64,000 nucleotides of DNA, taken from assembly GCF_900102035.1 (NCBI RefSeq), contig NZ_LT629689.1, positions 5,021,001-5,085,000 on the forward strand. Reading direction: 5' to 3'. Source of the DNA: Pseudomonas extremaustralis. Lineage in GTDB: Bacteria > Pseudomonadota > Gammaproteobacteria > Pseudomonadales > Pseudomonadaceae. Made by a program: the position numbers and the translations under genes. Positions 46,848-56,615 of the stretch are shown in pieces. Positions within the stretch are counted from its first letter, which is position 1; each line of letters opens with the position of its first letter. The notes beneath the pieces were generated by a model. That model had not been told where the DNA came from and ran no database searches. It worked only from the letters and a program-made list of their open reading frames with translations.

Positions 46848-48923
46848 TCAGACCTGACCGTATTGCTGCCCGTGTCGTAGCCAGCGATCCAGCAATGGGC
46901 TGACATGCTCCGGCCAGCGCTCCAGAAGGGCTTGCGCCGCATCGCGCACGGCCGGCAACAGGTCGGCGTCGCGCATCAGATCGGCGACCTTGAATTGCAA
47001 CAGGCCGGTCTGGCGGGTGCCGAGCATCTCACCGGGACCGCGCAGTTCCAGGTCTTTTTCGGCGATGACAAAACCATCATTTGTTTCACGCATGATACTT
47101 AGGCGCTGGCGGCCGATCTGCGACAGCGGCGGGTGATAGAGCAGCACGCAGTGGCTGGCCGCGCTGCCCCGGCCGACGCGGCCGCGCAGCTGGTGCAGTT
47201 GCGCCAGGCCCAGGCGTTCGGGGTTTTCAATGATCATCAGGCTGGCGTTTGGAACGTCCACGCCCACCTCGATCACCGTGGTGGCCACCAGCAGTTGCAG
47301 GTTGCCGGCCTTGAACTCCGCCATCACCGCGGCTTTTTCCGCCGGTTTCATGCGCCCGTGGATCAGCCCGACCTTGAGTTCGCCCAAGGCGCTGGTGAGG
47401 TCTTCGTAAGTGGTTTCGGCGGCCTGGCAGGTCAGTTCTTCGGACTCTTCGATCAGCGTGCACACCCAATACGCCTGGCGGCCTTCGGCACAGGCGCTGC
47501 GTACCCGCTCGATGACTTCCACGCGTCGGGTGTCGGTGACCAGCACCGTGTTGACCGGGGTGCGCCCGGGGGGCAGTTCGTCGAGGATCGAGGTATCGAG
47601 GTCGGCGTAGGCGCTCATCGCCAAGGTGCGCGGGATCGGCGTGGCGGTCATGATCAGTTGGTGCGGGCTCATGCGTCCGCCCACGCCTTTCTGACGCAGG
47701 GCCAGGCGCTGTTGCACACCGAAGCGGTGCTGTTCGTCGATGATCACCAAGGCCAGATTCTTGAACTGAACTTCGTCCTGGAACAGCGCGTGCGTGCCCA
47801 CCACCATTGGCGCGCCGGCGGCAATCTGTTCCAGCGCTGCCGCACGATTCTTGCCCTTGAGCTTGCCGGCCAGCCACGCCACTTCCAGGCCCAGCGGCTC
47901 GAGCCAGCGCTTGAAGGTGATGAAGTGCTGTTCGGCGAGGATCTCGGTGGGCGCCATCAGGGCCACCTGGTAACCGGCTTCCAGCGCCTGCAGGGCGGCG
48001 AGGGCTGCGACCATGGTTTTGCCCGCGCCCACATCGCCCTGAATCAACCGCAGCATGGGCTCTTTCTGGCTCAAGTCGTAGGCGATTTCGTTGCCGACGC
48101 GTTGCTGGGCACCCGTCGGCGCAAAGCCCAGGTTGGCCAGGTATTGCGCGGGCAGGCGTGTGGCCTTGGGCATCGCTGGCGCGCGCAGGGAGCGCATGCT
48201 TTCGCGCAGGCGCTGCTGGGACAGTTGGTGAGTCAGCAGTTCCTCAAACGCCAGGCGGTGCTGGGCCCAGTGATGACCGAGCGCGAGTTCGTCGACATCG
48301 GCGTCGGCCGGCGGGTGATGCAGGTAGCGAATCGCTTCGTCCAGCGGCGCCAACTGATAGTCGCGGGCCAGCTCCTGGGGCAGCCAGTCGGGCAGGCTTT
48401 TGGGGCCGAGCATCGTCAGGGTCTGCATGCACAACTGGCGCAGGCGCTGTTGGGTCAGGCCCTCGGTGAGCGGGTAGATCGGTGTGAGGGTGGTGTCCAC
48501 CGGCGGCGGTTCGTCGCCGGTAATGGCGCGGTATTCCGGGTGATAGATCTCCAGGCCCGACGCGCCAGGCCGTGCTTCGCCATAGCAGCGCACGCGGGTG
48601 CCACGCTTGAGGCCTTCTTTCTGTGCATTGCTGAAATGATAGAAGCGCAGGCTCAGGCCGCCGGTGCCGTCCTGCAGGCGCACCACCAGGCTACGGCGCT
48701 TGCCCATCACCACATCGGCGCCGCTGACTGTGCCTTCGACCACGGCATCCTGCCCGGGACGCAACTGACCGATGGGCACTACGCGGGTCCGATCCTGATA
48801 ACGCAGCGGCAGGTGGAACAGCACGTCCTGAAGGTTCTCCAGGCCGACCTTGGCCAGCTTCTCGGCCATGGCTTCACCGACACCCTTGAGTGCCGTCACT
48901 GACACTTGCGACAGCTCTGTCAT
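46848..48923 (-). CDS. recG: ATP-dependent DNA helicase RecG
   Basis: Branch-migrating helicase that remodels stalled forks and recombination junctions. 691 residues: N-terminal wedge/OB domain (about 30-160), helicase motif I QGDVGAGKTMVAALAALQAL (about 300), DEQH box VIIDEQHRFGVQQ (about 395), motif III MTATPIPRTLAMS and motif VI LHQLRGRVGRGSAASHC. Start 48923 (MTELSQVSVTALKGVG) matches family length; an in-frame start upstream runs into oxyR. Lies 8 bp after oxyR. Confidence 0.96.
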   Translation of the reverse strand: MTELSQVSVTALKGVGEAMAEKLAKVGLENLQDVLFHLPLRYQDRTRVVPIGQLRPGQDAVVEGTVSGADVVMGKRRSLVVRLQDGTGGLSLRFYHFSNAQKEGLKRGTRVRCYGEARPGASGLEIYHPEYRAITGDEPPPVDTTLTPIYPLTEGLTQQRLRQLCMQTLTMLGPKSLPDWLPQELARDYQLAPLDEAIRYLHHPPADADVDELALGHHWAQHRLAFEELLTHQLSQQRLRESMRSLRAPAMPKATRLPAQYLANLGFAPTGAQQRVGNEIAYDLSQKEPMLRLIQGDVGAGKTMVAALAALQALEAGYQVALMAPTEILAEQHFITFKRWLEPLGLEVAWLAGKLKGKNRAAALEQIAAGAPMVVGTHALFQDEVQFKNLALVIIDEQHRFGVQQRLALRQKGVGGRMSPHQLIMTATPIPRTLAMSAYADLDTSILDELPPGRTPVNTVLVTDTRRVEVIERVRSACAEGRQAYWVCTLIEESEELTCQAAETTYEDLTSALGELKVGLIHGRMKPAEKAAVMAEFKAGNLQLLVATTVIEVGVDVPNASLMIIENPERLGLAQLHQLRGRVGRGSAASHCVLLYHPPLSQIGRQRLSIMRETNDGFVIAEKDLELRGPGEMLGTRQTGLLQFKVADLMRDADLLPAVRDAAQALLERWPEHVSPLLDRWLRHGQQYGQV

Positions 48924-48931
48924 ACCGTTAC

Positions 48932-49852
48932 TTAGCTCGCAGCAGGCGGCTTGGCCACCGAGCACAGGCGGATCGAGTCGGCGAGGATCTCAATGGCTTT
49001 GGGCCTTGGGAAGCTGGCGCGCCAGGCGATCGCTACGGTTCGGAATGGCACTGGCGGCGTGAGCGGGCGCACTTCGATTACGCCGGGGGCGTAGTGATGG
49101 CTGTCCACCGCCGACAACGGCAGGATCGAAATGCCCAGGCCCGAGGCGACCATGTGGCGAATGGTTTCCAGGGAGCTGGACTCCACGGTGGTGTGTTTGG
49201 CGCCGTCGTTGCCTTTGGTCAGGGTCGGGCAGGCTTCGAGCACCTGGTCGCGGAAGCAGTGGCCTTCGCCGAGCAGCAGCAGGCTCTTGTCATTGAGCAG
49301 GCCGGCGTCGATGGTGTCTTTTTGCGTCCACGGGTGGGAGGCGGGCATCAGCACATAGAACGGTTCGTCATAGAGTGGTAGGGTCAAAACGTCCGCTTCG
49401 GTGAACGGCAGGGCGATGATGATCGCGTCCAGTTCGCCGTTGCGCAGTTTGTCGCGCAGTACGTGGGTGAAGTTCTCTTCGATATACAGCGGCATCTGCG
49501 GCGCGACGCGGTGCAGTTGCGGGATCAGGTGCGGGAACAGGTAAGGGCCGACGGTGTAGATGGCGCCGACTTTCAGCGGGGCGGTCAGTTGATTCTTGCC
49601 GGCCTGGGCCAGTTCGCGAATGCTTTGCGCTTGCTCGAGAACCTTCTGGGCCTGGGCAACGATGCCTTCACCCACCGGGGTTAGGCGCACGGCGCTCTTG
49701 CTGCGCTCAAAAATCAGCACACCGAGTTCGTCTTCAAGCTTTTTCACGCCCACCGACAATGTCGGCTGGCTGACGTGGCAACGCTCGGCCGCGTGGCCGA
49801 AGTGCTGCTCTTGGGCGAGGGTGACGATGTAGCGTAATTCTGTAAGAGTCAT
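48932..49852 (-). CDS. oxyR: Hydrogen-peroxide-sensing LysR regulator OxyR
   Basis: 306 residues. Winged helix (YIVTLAQEQHFGHAAERCHV, then SQPTLSVGVKKLEDELGVLI) and effector domain with the two redox cysteines in GEGHCFRDQVLEACP (about 199 and 208), which form the disulfide on peroxide exposure. Activates catalases and peroxidases in Pseudomonas. Upstream of recG with an 8-bp gap, the same order as in P. putida. Confidence 0.96.
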   Translation of the reverse strand: MTLTELRYIVTLAQEQHFGHAAERCHVSQPTLSVGVKKLEDELGVLIFERSKSAVRLTPVGEGIVAQAQKVLEQAQSIRELAQAGKNQLTAPLKVGAIYTVGPYLFPHLIPQLHRVAPQMPLYIEENFTHVLRDKLRNGELDAIIIALPFTEADVLTLPLYDEPFYVLMPASHPWTQKDTIDAGLLNDKSLLLLGEGHCFRDQVLEACPTLTKGNDGAKHTTVESSSLETIRHMVASGLGISILPLSAVDSHHYAPGVIEVRPLTPPVPFRTVAIAWRASFPRPKAIEILADSIRLCSVAKPPAAS

Positions 49853-50028
49853 AGCGGGCGTCCATGAGGTTGCGAGCCAAGCATACCGGCTGCAATCGAT
49901 AGACGCACGTTATCAGAACTTTCGCCGGGATTGATTGGAGAATAGCTGAGTTTTCACTAAGCAAACGCCTGGCGGGGGCGGCGCCGTGGAGAGAGGGCAA
50001 GCCGCCTCTCCACAGGACACTGCCACCG

Positions 50029-50781
50029 TCAGCGGCGGTTCTTCTCGATGTTGTACACGAACGGCGCAACGATCTCGATGCTGCCGCTTTTCACCATGTC
50101 GGCCGGTGGCTTGGGCAATGGTTGGGCATTACGGATCATGTCCAGGGTGGCGCGGTCCAGGTTGGCGTTGCCGGAGCGGCCCACCAACTCGTAGGACAGC
50201 ACATTGCCTTCGGCATCGACCACGAAGCGCAAGCGATTCATGCCTTCCTTGCCACTGTTCAGAGCGCTTTTCGGGTACTTCTTGTACTTCTGCAAGTGCG
50301 CCAGCAGGGCGCCTTCCCAGGAAGCCTTGGCCGCGACCAGTTGCGGCGACGGGCCTGGAGCCGGCTGGGCCGATTTTTCAGCGGGTGCGTGGCTCGGCGG
50401 CGTCTCGCTCGGTGGGTCCTCGGACGGTTTCTCCTTGGGCGGCTCGGGCTTTTTCTCCACCGGCTTGGGTGGCTGCGGTTTCGGCTTGGGCTTGACCGGC
50501 TTGGGCACCTGGATTGTCGGCTTGGGTGCCTCGGCCAGTTTCGGCAGGGGCAGTTCTTCCTCCGGTGCGGGCGGTTGCGGCGGCGTGATCACCTTGGGCG
50601 GTGCCGGCGGCGGTGGCGGCGCTGGCATCGGCGCCAGGTCGATGACCATGGCTGCCGGTGGCAGTTGCGGTTGGCGCGCAACCGACATATGCAGCATCAA
50701 GGCAATCGCGACGGCATGCACGCCCAGCACGACAGCGAGGCTGGTGCCATATCGCGTCAGTTTGCGGCGCGTCGTGATCAT
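50029..50781 (-). CDS. tonB: TonB energy transducer
   Basis: 250 residues: one N-terminal membrane anchor (YGTSLAVVLGVHAVAIALML), a long periplasmic Pro/Lys/Glu-rich spacer (about 45-160, with runs such as KPKPKPQPPKPVEKKPEPPK) and a C-terminal TonB domain (about 170-245; RLRFVVDAEGNVLSYELVGR, then SGNANLDRATLDMIRNAQPL). Transmits proton-motive force to outer-membrane siderophore receptors. Overlaps exbD by 4 bp; last gene of exbBD-tonB. Confidence 0.95.
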   Translation of the reverse strand: MITTRRKLTRYGTSLAVVLGVHAVAIALMLHMSVARQPQLPPAAMVIDLAPMPAPPPPPAPPKVITPPQPPAPEEELPLPKLAEAPKPTIQVPKPVKPKPKPQPPKPVEKKPEPPKEKPSEDPPSETPPSHAPAEKSAQPAPGPSPQLVAAKASWEGALLAHLQKYKKYPKSALNSGKEGMNRLRFVVDAEGNVLSYELVGRSGNANLDRATLDMIRNAQPLPKPPADMVKSGSIEIVAPFVYNIEKNRR

Positions 50782-51203
50782 TTTTTGGCTGCCGTCTCGA
50801 GTCCGACCAGGCCGACCTTGAGGTAGCCGGCTGCCCGCAGGGCATCCATCACGCTCATCAGGTCGCCGTAGTCCACGCCTTTGTCGGCCTGGAAAAAGAT
50901 CGTCGTGTCTTTCTTGCCCTGGGTCTTGGCGTCGAGCTTCGGCCCCAGGGTTTCAGCCTTGACTTCTTCTTCGCCCAGGAACAAGCGTTGATCCGCCTTG
51001 ACGCTGAGGAAGACCGGTTTTTCCGGCCGTGGCGCCGGCTTGGCGCTGGACGCGGGCAGATCGACCTTGATGTCCACAGTGGCCAGGGGTGCCGCCACCA
51101 TGAAGATGATCAGCAATACCAGCATCACGTCGATAAACGGTGTGACGTTGATTTCGTGGTTCTCGACGAGTTCGTCGTCGCCTTGATTCAGATGCAGGCC
51201 CAT
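50778..51203 (-). CDS. exbD: Biopolymer transport protein ExbD
   Basis: 141 residues, with the single membrane helix NVTPFIDVMLVLLIIFMVAA containing the essential aspartate (about residue 26) and a periplasmic domain ending TAAKK. Stator partner of ExbB for TonB. Start ATG 6 bp after exbB stop; stop overlaps tonB start. Confidence 0.95.
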   Translation of the reverse strand: MGLHLNQGDDELVENHEINVTPFIDVMLVLLIIFMVAAPLATVDIKVDLPASSAKPAPRPEKPVFLSVKADQRLFLGEEEVKAETLGPKLDAKTQGKKDTTIFFQADKGVDYGDLMSVMDALRAAGYLKVGLVGLETAAKK

Positions 51204-51209
51204 GGCCGA

Positions 51210-52160
51210 TTACCCCACTTTCACCATGTGCGGTTGCGAGCTGCGCTCGGTAGGCAGGTGATCGAGATCGCGGCTGACCAGCAGCAGGACTTCTGCCGAT
51301 GCGTCCGATACCTGGGCCTTGTAGCCGGCGATCGAACGGGCGAAGACGTTGTAGATCACCACCGCGGGAATCGCGGCAACCAGGCCCAGGGCGGTCGCCA
51401 GCAGAGCTTCGGCAATACCGGGCGCGACGACGGCGAGGTTGGTGGTCTGGGTTTTGGCGATGCCGATGAAGCTGTTCATGATGCCCCACACGGTGCCGAA
51501 CAGGCCGACGAACGGCGCGGTGGAACCGATGGTCGCCAGCACGCCGGTGCCGCTGCTCATATTACGGCCGCAGGCTGCAACCAGGCGCTCCAGGCGGAAC
51601 GCCACACGCTCCTTGATGCCTTCTTTTTCGCGGGTGTTGGCCGACAGGCGCATTTCTTCCAGGGCGTCGTGCACCAGGGTATTGGCCAGGGTGCCCTTCT
51701 GGGTCGCGCTTTCGCTGGCTTCCTTGAGGGTGGTGGCTTTTTTCAGGTGGACGATTTCGGTACGCAGGCGGCGCTTGGCGCCCAGCAGCTCGAAGCCCTT
51801 GGCGATCCAGATGGTCCAGGTAATGATCGAGGCGATGGCGAGGCCGATCATCACGGCTTTCACCACCACGTCAGCATTCTGGTACATGCCCCAAGGAGAC
51901 AGGTCGTGGGCCATGCCCAGGGTGTTGTTTTCTTCCAGCACGACGCCGGTGTCGCTGGCTGCCGGGTCGGCGGCGGCTGGCGTTGCAGCCGGGGTGGCGG
52001 CATTCTGCTCGGCGGCAGGCGGTGTCGTCGGCGCTGTGGCATCAGCGAATGCGGCGGTCGGTGCCAGCAGTACGCTGAACAGCAGCGCAGCAATCGCACG
52101 CCAGGCGCGGGATGGACTGTGAAGCTTGGTTGGCGAAGCGGGGTTTGTATGACGTGTCAT
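51210..52160 (-). CDS. exbB: Biopolymer transport protein ExbB (long, with signal-like N terminus)
   Basis: 316 residues. A signal-peptide-like segment (WRAIAALLFSVLLAPTAAFA) and an Ala/Pro/Thr-rich periplasmic part (to about residue 75) precede the MotA/TolQ/ExbB domain with three membrane helices, including GTVWGIMNSFIGIA and LLATALGLVAAIPAVVIYNV. The N-terminal extension is typical of Pseudomonas ExbB. First gene of the operon; a Fur-like AT-rich site lies upstream. Confidence 0.94.
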   Translation of the reverse strand: MTRHTNPASPTKLHSPSRAWRAIAALLFSVLLAPTAAFADATAPTTPPAAEQNAATPAATPAAADPAASDTGVVLEENNTLGMAHDLSPWGMYQNADVVVKAVMIGLAIASIITWTIWIAKGFELLGAKRRLRTEIVHLKKATTLKEASESATQKGTLANTLVHDALEEMRLSANTREKEGIKERVAFRLERLVAACGRNMSSGTGVLATIGSTAPFVGLFGTVWGIMNSFIGIAKTQTTNLAVVAPGIAEALLATALGLVAAIPAVVIYNVFARSIAGYKAQVSDASAEVLLLVSRDLDHLPTERSSQPHMVKVG

Positions 52161-52237
52161 GCTGGCCGGACCTGAGAGAAAAAATGAGTGATCGTCCTTC
52201 CAGACCCTGAGCGGTCGAGGACAAATGGGCGGTTATT

Positions 52238-52258
52238 ATTGCAAGTAATTCTTGTTAA
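52238..52258 (-). promoter_or_regulatory. Possible Fur box before exbB
   Basis: ATTGCAAGTAATTCTTGTTA resembles pseudomonad Fur sites (type GCAAATGATTCTCATTA) at about two thirds of positions and lies about 80 bp upstream of exbB. Iron control of TonB systems is the norm; the match itself is moderate. Confidence 0.4.
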
Positions 52259-52345
52259 CAAAAGTAATACAGTTACTTTATTTGTCCTTTTTCTGGCCGT
52301 GGGTCGGTGGCGAAGGCTAATCTAGACCTTTCAGTCCGGAGTTTC

Positions 52346-53200
52346 ATGATGTCTGTGCCTTCTGTTGTGATTGCCGGTTGTGGCGATGTGGGAAGTCGGC
52401 TGGCCAGCCAATTGCTCGCTTCGCAATGGGAGGTGCATGGCCTGCGACGCGATATTTCGCGTCTTCCCGATGGGGTGATCGGCATCGCCGGCGACCTGTT
52501 CAATAAGGACTGCCCGGACACCTGGCCGATCGGCGGGGTGGATTACCTGGTGTACTGCGCCGCCGCGACGGACCACGATGAAGCCGGTTATCGCGCGGCG
52601 TATGTGCAAGGCTTGCAGCATGTGCTGGAGTGGCTGGGCGACTACGGCCAGGCGCCCAAACACCTGTTGTTTGTCTCCAGCAGCAGCGTCTATGGGCAGC
52701 AGAACGGGGAATGGGTCGACGAAACGTCTGAGACCCAGGCGAAAGGGTATTCCGGCCAGGTCATGCTGGAAGCCGAGCAAGTGGCGCTCAATAGTGGCAT
52801 CCCCGCCAGCATTGTGCGCCTGACGGGTATCTACGGTCCGGGTCGCGAATGGTTGCTGACCCAGGTACGCCAGGGCTACCGCGTAGCGATCGATCCACCT
52901 TTATATGGCAACCGGATACACGCCGATGATGCGGCGGGCTTGCTGGCGTTTTTGTTGCGTCATGTAGAGCAGGGCGGTTCGCTGGATAAGTTCTATATCG
53001 GCGTTGACGATGCCCCTGCGCCGTTGGCAGAGGTCGTGGCCTGGTTGCGTGAATATCTGGGCGTGACGCAATGGTCCGAGGACGCCAGTGTGCGGCGGGC
53101 GGGCAGTAAGCGATGCAGCAATGCCCGCGCCAAAGCGCTGGGTTGGGTGCCGACGTATCCAAGCTATCGCGAAGGTTACGCGGCAATCCTGAAAGGCTGA
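52346..53200 (+). CDS. NAD-dependent epimerase/dehydratase family protein (YeeZ-like)
   Basis: 284 residues with a Rossmann fold. Dinucleotide motif VVIAGCGDVGSRLASQLLAS (about residues 5-24), strand end VDYLVYCAAAT, the active-site region LLFVSSSSVYGQQNGEWVDE and VRLTGIYGPGREWLL. Atypical SDR like E. coli YeeZ; substrate unknown. Start has GGAG five bases upstream of ATGATG (either ATG possible). Divergent from exbB. Confidence 0.87.
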   Translation: MMSVPSVVIAGCGDVGSRLASQLLASQWEVHGLRRDISRLPDGVIGIAGDLFNKDCPDTWPIGGVDYLVYCAAATDHDEAGYRAAYVQGLQHVLEWLGDYGQAPKHLLFVSSSSVYGQQNGEWVDETSETQAKGYSGQVMLEAEQVALNSGIPASIVRLTGIYGPGREWLLTQVRQGYRVAIDPPLYGNRIHADDAAGLLAFLLRHVEQGGSLDKFYIGVDDAPAPLAEVVAWLREYLGVTQWSEDASVRRAGSKRCSNARAKALGWVPTYPSYREGYAAILKG

Positions 53201-53207
53201 CCATGCT

Positions 53208-53241
53208 CTTTGTGGGAGCCGGCAAGCCGGTACCTACAAAG
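53208..53241. terminator. Bidirectional hairpin between convergent genes
   Basis: CTTTGTGGGAGCCGGC / GCCGGTACCTACAAAG forms a nearly complete hairpin; related to a short REP unit. No long T run. Confidence 0.5.
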
Positions 53242-53244
53242 AGG

Positions 53245-53991
53245 CTATTGTTTTTCGAGCAGCCATTGGCGAGGGCCCGGCGTAAACGAAGGTACTTCAT
53301 CCGCCTGCGCGGTGTTGATCGCCTGGAAAATCTCCAGTTGCTTGCCCTTGCGCGCAAAGATCCACGGATTGCCTACGCCATTCAGTTGCAGCCAGATGCT
53401 GTCATAGCCGCCGCTCATGGACGCGCAATCACCGGCCAGGCACAACGAGTACCGATCGACGCCAGGCAATCCGGCGACTTTGCCGTTGGCCTGGAACTGG
53501 ACCGTGGCGCCGTTCCCGAAACCGTCGGTGATCTTCCAGTCGCCGCCCATATAGGCTGCGTACAGCGCACGTTCGAAGTTGGCACCCAGCGGCGCGCCTT
53601 CTGGAGCCGGCTCCTGGGCGCGGGCGAACAGCTGTTCGGGCTCGTTGTCGTTGGCCACTTGCAGCAGTTGTTTGCCTTTGCGCTTGAGTTCGGTGGCGGA
53701 GCTGCCGTAGAAACTCACGCTCCAGGCGCCGGATTGTTCACCCAGCAATTTGCCTTCGGCTACTTCAAAACCGTTGTAGTAGCGTGCCTGCGAGCCCTTG
53801 GGGTTGATTTCCCACTCCAGGTTCGGGCCGTAGCTTTGCAGCGCTTCACGTAGAGGGCCACCCTTGGCGGCCGCATCGACAGCGGCCTGGTTGACCCAGG
53901 TACCACTCACATCCAGGTCGGCAGGGTTGCTGGCGCAGCCGCCGAGCAACAGGGCGAGCAACGAAGAGGCTACAAGCGCTTTGCGCATCAT
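53245..53991 (-). CDS. Putative lipoprotein of unknown function
   Basis: 248 residues with a lipoprotein signal: KALVASSLLALLLGGCASNP, lipobox LGGC. The rest is a soluble periplasmic domain (YNGFEVAEGKLLGEQSGAWS; DSIWLQLNGVGNPWIFARKG) that I cannot assign; conserved in pseudomonads near PA5340. Two adjacent ATG codons (53991, 53988); AAAGGA favours the second slightly. Confidence 0.82.
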   Translation of the reverse strand: MMRKALVASSLLALLLGGCASNPADLDVSGTWVNQAAVDAAAKGGPLREALQSYGPNLEWEINPKGSQARYYNGFEVAEGKLLGEQSGAWSVSFYGSSATELKRKGKQLLQVANDNEPEQLFARAQEPAPEGAPLGANFERALYAAYMGGDWKITDGFGNGATVQFQANGKVAGLPGVDRYSLCLAGDCASMSGGYDSIWLQLNGVGNPWIFARKGKQLEIFQAINTAQADEVPSFTPGPRQWLLEKQ

Positions 53992-54044
53992 GAAATCCTT
54001 TAAAAACGAAGTCGGCGCAGCCTGTGGTGGCTGCGCCGAACGTA

Positions 54045-54425
54045 TTACTCGATGACCAGAATCGCGTCCATCTCAACCTGTGCGCCCTTTGGCAGGGCGG
54101 CAACGCCGATGGCGGCGCGGGCTGGGTAGGGTTGTTCGAAGTATTTGCCCATGATCTCGTTGACCTTGGCGAAGTGGCTCAGGTCGGTGAGGAAAATGTT
54201 GAGCTTGACGATGTCCTTGAACGAACCGCCAGCGGCTTCGGCCACGGACTTGAGGTTTTCGAAGACTTGCACGGTTTGTGCTTCGAAGCCTTCCACCAGT
54301 TCCATGGTCTTTGGGTTCAGCGGGATCTGGCCGGACATGTAGACGGTGTTGCCGGCCTTGATCGCCTGGGAGTACGTGCCGATGGCAGCTGGGGCTTTGT
54401 CGCTGGTGATAACGGTCTTGGTCAT
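54045..54425 (-). CDS. ridA: Enamine/imine deaminase RidA
   Basis: 126-residue member of the YjgF/YER057c/UK114 family; hydrolyses reactive 2-aminoacrylate and similar imines made by PLP enzymes. Signature [20 protein letters not shown] and the C-terminal arginine/acid region [20 protein letters not shown], with the arginine that binds substrate. Ribosome site AAGGAG. Downstream of spoT on the same strand, as in related genomes (PA5339). Confidence 0.95.
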   Translation of the reverse strand: MTKTVITSDKAPAAIGTYSQAIKAGNTVYMSGQIPLNPKTMELVEGFEAQTVQVFENLKSVAEAAGGSFKDIVKLNIFLTDLSHFAKVNEIMGKYFEQPYPARAAIGVAALPKGAQVEMDAILVIE

Positions 54426-54449
54426 GAATGACTCCTTGTAAGAGGTGGG

Positions 54450-56555
54450 CTATGCACGCATGCGGGTGATGCGGATCACCCCGGTCAGGGCGCGCAGTTT
54501 CTTGATCACGCGGGCCAGGTGCACACGGTCGTGTACGCTGACCACCAGTTGGACCACGCTGATGCGACCATCGCGCTCGTCCATGCTGATTTTTTCGATA
54601 TTGCCATCGGCCGCGTTGACGCTGCTGGCCAGCAGGGCGATCAGGCCGCGCTGGTGTTCCAGCTCCACCCGCAGCTCGACATTGAATTCGCCGGTGACAT
54701 CCTTGGCCCATGAGAGCTGGATGCATTTTTCCGGGTTGTGGCGGATTTCGCTGATATTGCGGCAGTTGTCCAGGTGGACCACCATGCCTTTGCCCGCCGA
54801 TAGGTGCCCGACAATCGGGTCGCCCGGGATCGGCGTGCAGCACTTGGCGTAGCTGAGCACCAGGCCCTCGGTGCCACGAATCGCCAGCGGGCCTTCCGGG
54901 CTTGGCAATTGTTCGCCTTCACCAAGCAGACGACGGGCGACCACATAGGCCATGCGGTTGCCCAGGCCGATGTCTTCCAGCAGGTCTTCGATGGTTTCCT
55001 GGCGGTACTCGGTGAGCATCGCTTGCACGCGCTCTGCAGGAATCTTGTCCAGCGCACTGTCGAAACCGTTGAGCACCTTGTTCAGCAGGCGTTCGCCCAG
55101 GCTGATGGACTCGGAGCGGCGTTGCAGTTTCAGGGCATGGCGGATGTGGGTACGCGCCTTGCCGGTGACTACGAAGTTGAGCCACGCCGGGTTCGGGCGT
55201 GCGCCCGGTGCGCTGACGATCTCCACCGTGGAGCCGCTTTGCAGCGGCTCCGACAGCGGGGCCAGGCGACGGTTGATCCGACAGGCAATGCAGCTGTTGC
55301 CGACGTCGGTGTGTACCGCGTAGGCAAAGTCGACCGCCGTGGAGCCTTTCGGCAGCTCCATGATCCGGCCTTTGGGCGTGAACACGTAGACCTCGTCCGG
55401 GAACAGGTCGATCTTCACGCTCTCGATGAATTCCAGGGAGTTGCCCGCACGTTGCTGCATTTCCAGCACGCCTTTGACCCATTGGCGGGCGCGGGCATGG
55501 GTGCCTTTGGGCTGCTCGTCGCCGCTGGACTTGTACAGCCAGTGGGCGGCGATGCCGTTGTTGGCCATCTCTTCCATTTCCCGGGTGCGGATCTGGATCT
55601 CGATCGGCACCCCATGCATACCGAACAGCGTGGTATGCAGCGACTGATAGCCGTTGGCCTTGGGAATGGCGATGTAGTCCTTGAAGCGCCCCGGCAGGGG
55701 CTTGTACAGATTATGTACAGCGCCCAATACGCGGTAGCAGGTGTCGACCTTGTCGACGATGATCCGGAACGCATACACGTCCATGATCTCGTTGAAGGCC
55801 CGGCGCTTGCCGCGCATCTTCTTGTAGATGCCGTAGATGTGCTTCTGGCGTCCGCTGACCTCGCCCTCGATCTCGTCGATCGCCAGGCAATGGCTCAGGG
55901 ACTCTTCGATCTTGTTGACGATTTCCTTGCGGTTGCCCCGGGCGCGCTTGACCGCCTGGTAGATGCGCGCCGAACGCATCGGGTGCATGGCCTTGAAACC
56001 GAGGTCTTCGAATTCGATACGAATGGCGTGCATGCCCAGCCGGTTGGCGATGGGCGCGTAGATTTCCAGGGTTTCCTTGGCGATACGCCGACGTTTTTCG
56101 CCGGACAGCACTTCCAGCGTGCGCATGTTGTGCAGCCGGTCGGCCAGCTTGACCAGGATCACGCGGATATCCCGGGCCATGGCCATGGCCATCTTCTGGA
56201 AGTTTTCCGCCTGGGCTTCGGCCTTGGTCTCGAAATTCATCTGGGTCAGTTTGCTGACCCCATCGACCAGTTCGGCCACGGTTTCGCCAAATTGCGCGCT
56301 GAGCGCTTCCTTGGCGATGCCGGTGTCTTCGATCACGTCATGCAGCATCGCAGCCATCAGGCTCTGATGGTCCATGTGCATGTCGGCGAGAATATTGGCC
56401 ACCGCAAGGGGATGGGTGACATACGCCTCGCCACTGCGGCGGCGTTGGCCGTCGTGAGCTTGTTCGGCGTAGAAATACGCTCGGCGGACCAGGTTGACCT
56501 GGTCGGGGCCGAGGTAGGTCGATAAGCGATCGGCGAGGGCGTCTATGCTCGGCAA
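54450..56555 (-). CDS. spoT: (p)ppGpp synthetase/hydrolase SpoT
   Basis: Bifunctional stringent-response enzyme, 701 residues. HD hydrolase domain (about 25-160; HPLAVANILADMHMDHQSLM, then AAMLHDVIEDT), synthetase domain (about 210-350; RRAFNEIMDVYAFRIIVDKV, KDYIAIPKANGYQSLHTTLF), TGS domain (about 385-450; VYVFTPKGRIMELPKGSTAV) and C-terminal ACT domain (about 625-700; VELRVELEHQRGLIALLASS). The hydrolase HD pair is present, as required for SpoT. Follows rpoZ on the same strand. Confidence 0.97.
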   Translation of the reverse strand: MPSIDALADRLSTYLGPDQVNLVRRAYFYAEQAHDGQRRRSGEAYVTHPLAVANILADMHMDHQSLMAAMLHDVIEDTGIAKEALSAQFGETVAELVDGVSKLTQMNFETKAEAQAENFQKMAMAMARDIRVILVKLADRLHNMRTLEVLSGEKRRRIAKETLEIYAPIANRLGMHAIRIEFEDLGFKAMHPMRSARIYQAVKRARGNRKEIVNKIEESLSHCLAIDEIEGEVSGRQKHIYGIYKKMRGKRRAFNEIMDVYAFRIIVDKVDTCYRVLGAVHNLYKPLPGRFKDYIAIPKANGYQSLHTTLFGMHGVPIEIQIRTREMEEMANNGIAAHWLYKSSGDEQPKGTHARARQWVKGVLEMQQRAGNSLEFIESVKIDLFPDEVYVFTPKGRIMELPKGSTAVDFAYAVHTDVGNSCIACRINRRLAPLSEPLQSGSTVEIVSAPGARPNPAWLNFVVTGKARTHIRHALKLQRRSESISLGERLLNKVLNGFDSALDKIPAERVQAMLTEYRQETIEDLLEDIGLGNRMAYVVARRLLGEGEQLPSPEGPLAIRGTEGLVLSYAKCCTPIPGDPIVGHLSAGKGMVVHLDNCRNISEIRHNPEKCIQLSWAKDVTGEFNVELRVELEHQRGLIALLASSVNAADGNIEKISMDERDGRISVVQLVVSVHDRVHLARVIKKLRALTGVIRITRMRA

Positions 56556-56615
56556 AGGATGAACTCCTGCCGATGGCTGTGACCCCGCGCCGTGCTACGT
56601 CGACCAGGCATAGGC

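Noticed and set aside
47133..48902. 589-codon plus-strand frame antisense to recG
   Set aside because: Shadow frame of a GC-rich gene; no family signature.
54804..56525. 573-codon plus-strand frame antisense to spoT
   Set aside because: Shadow frame; spoT domains on the other strand are complete.
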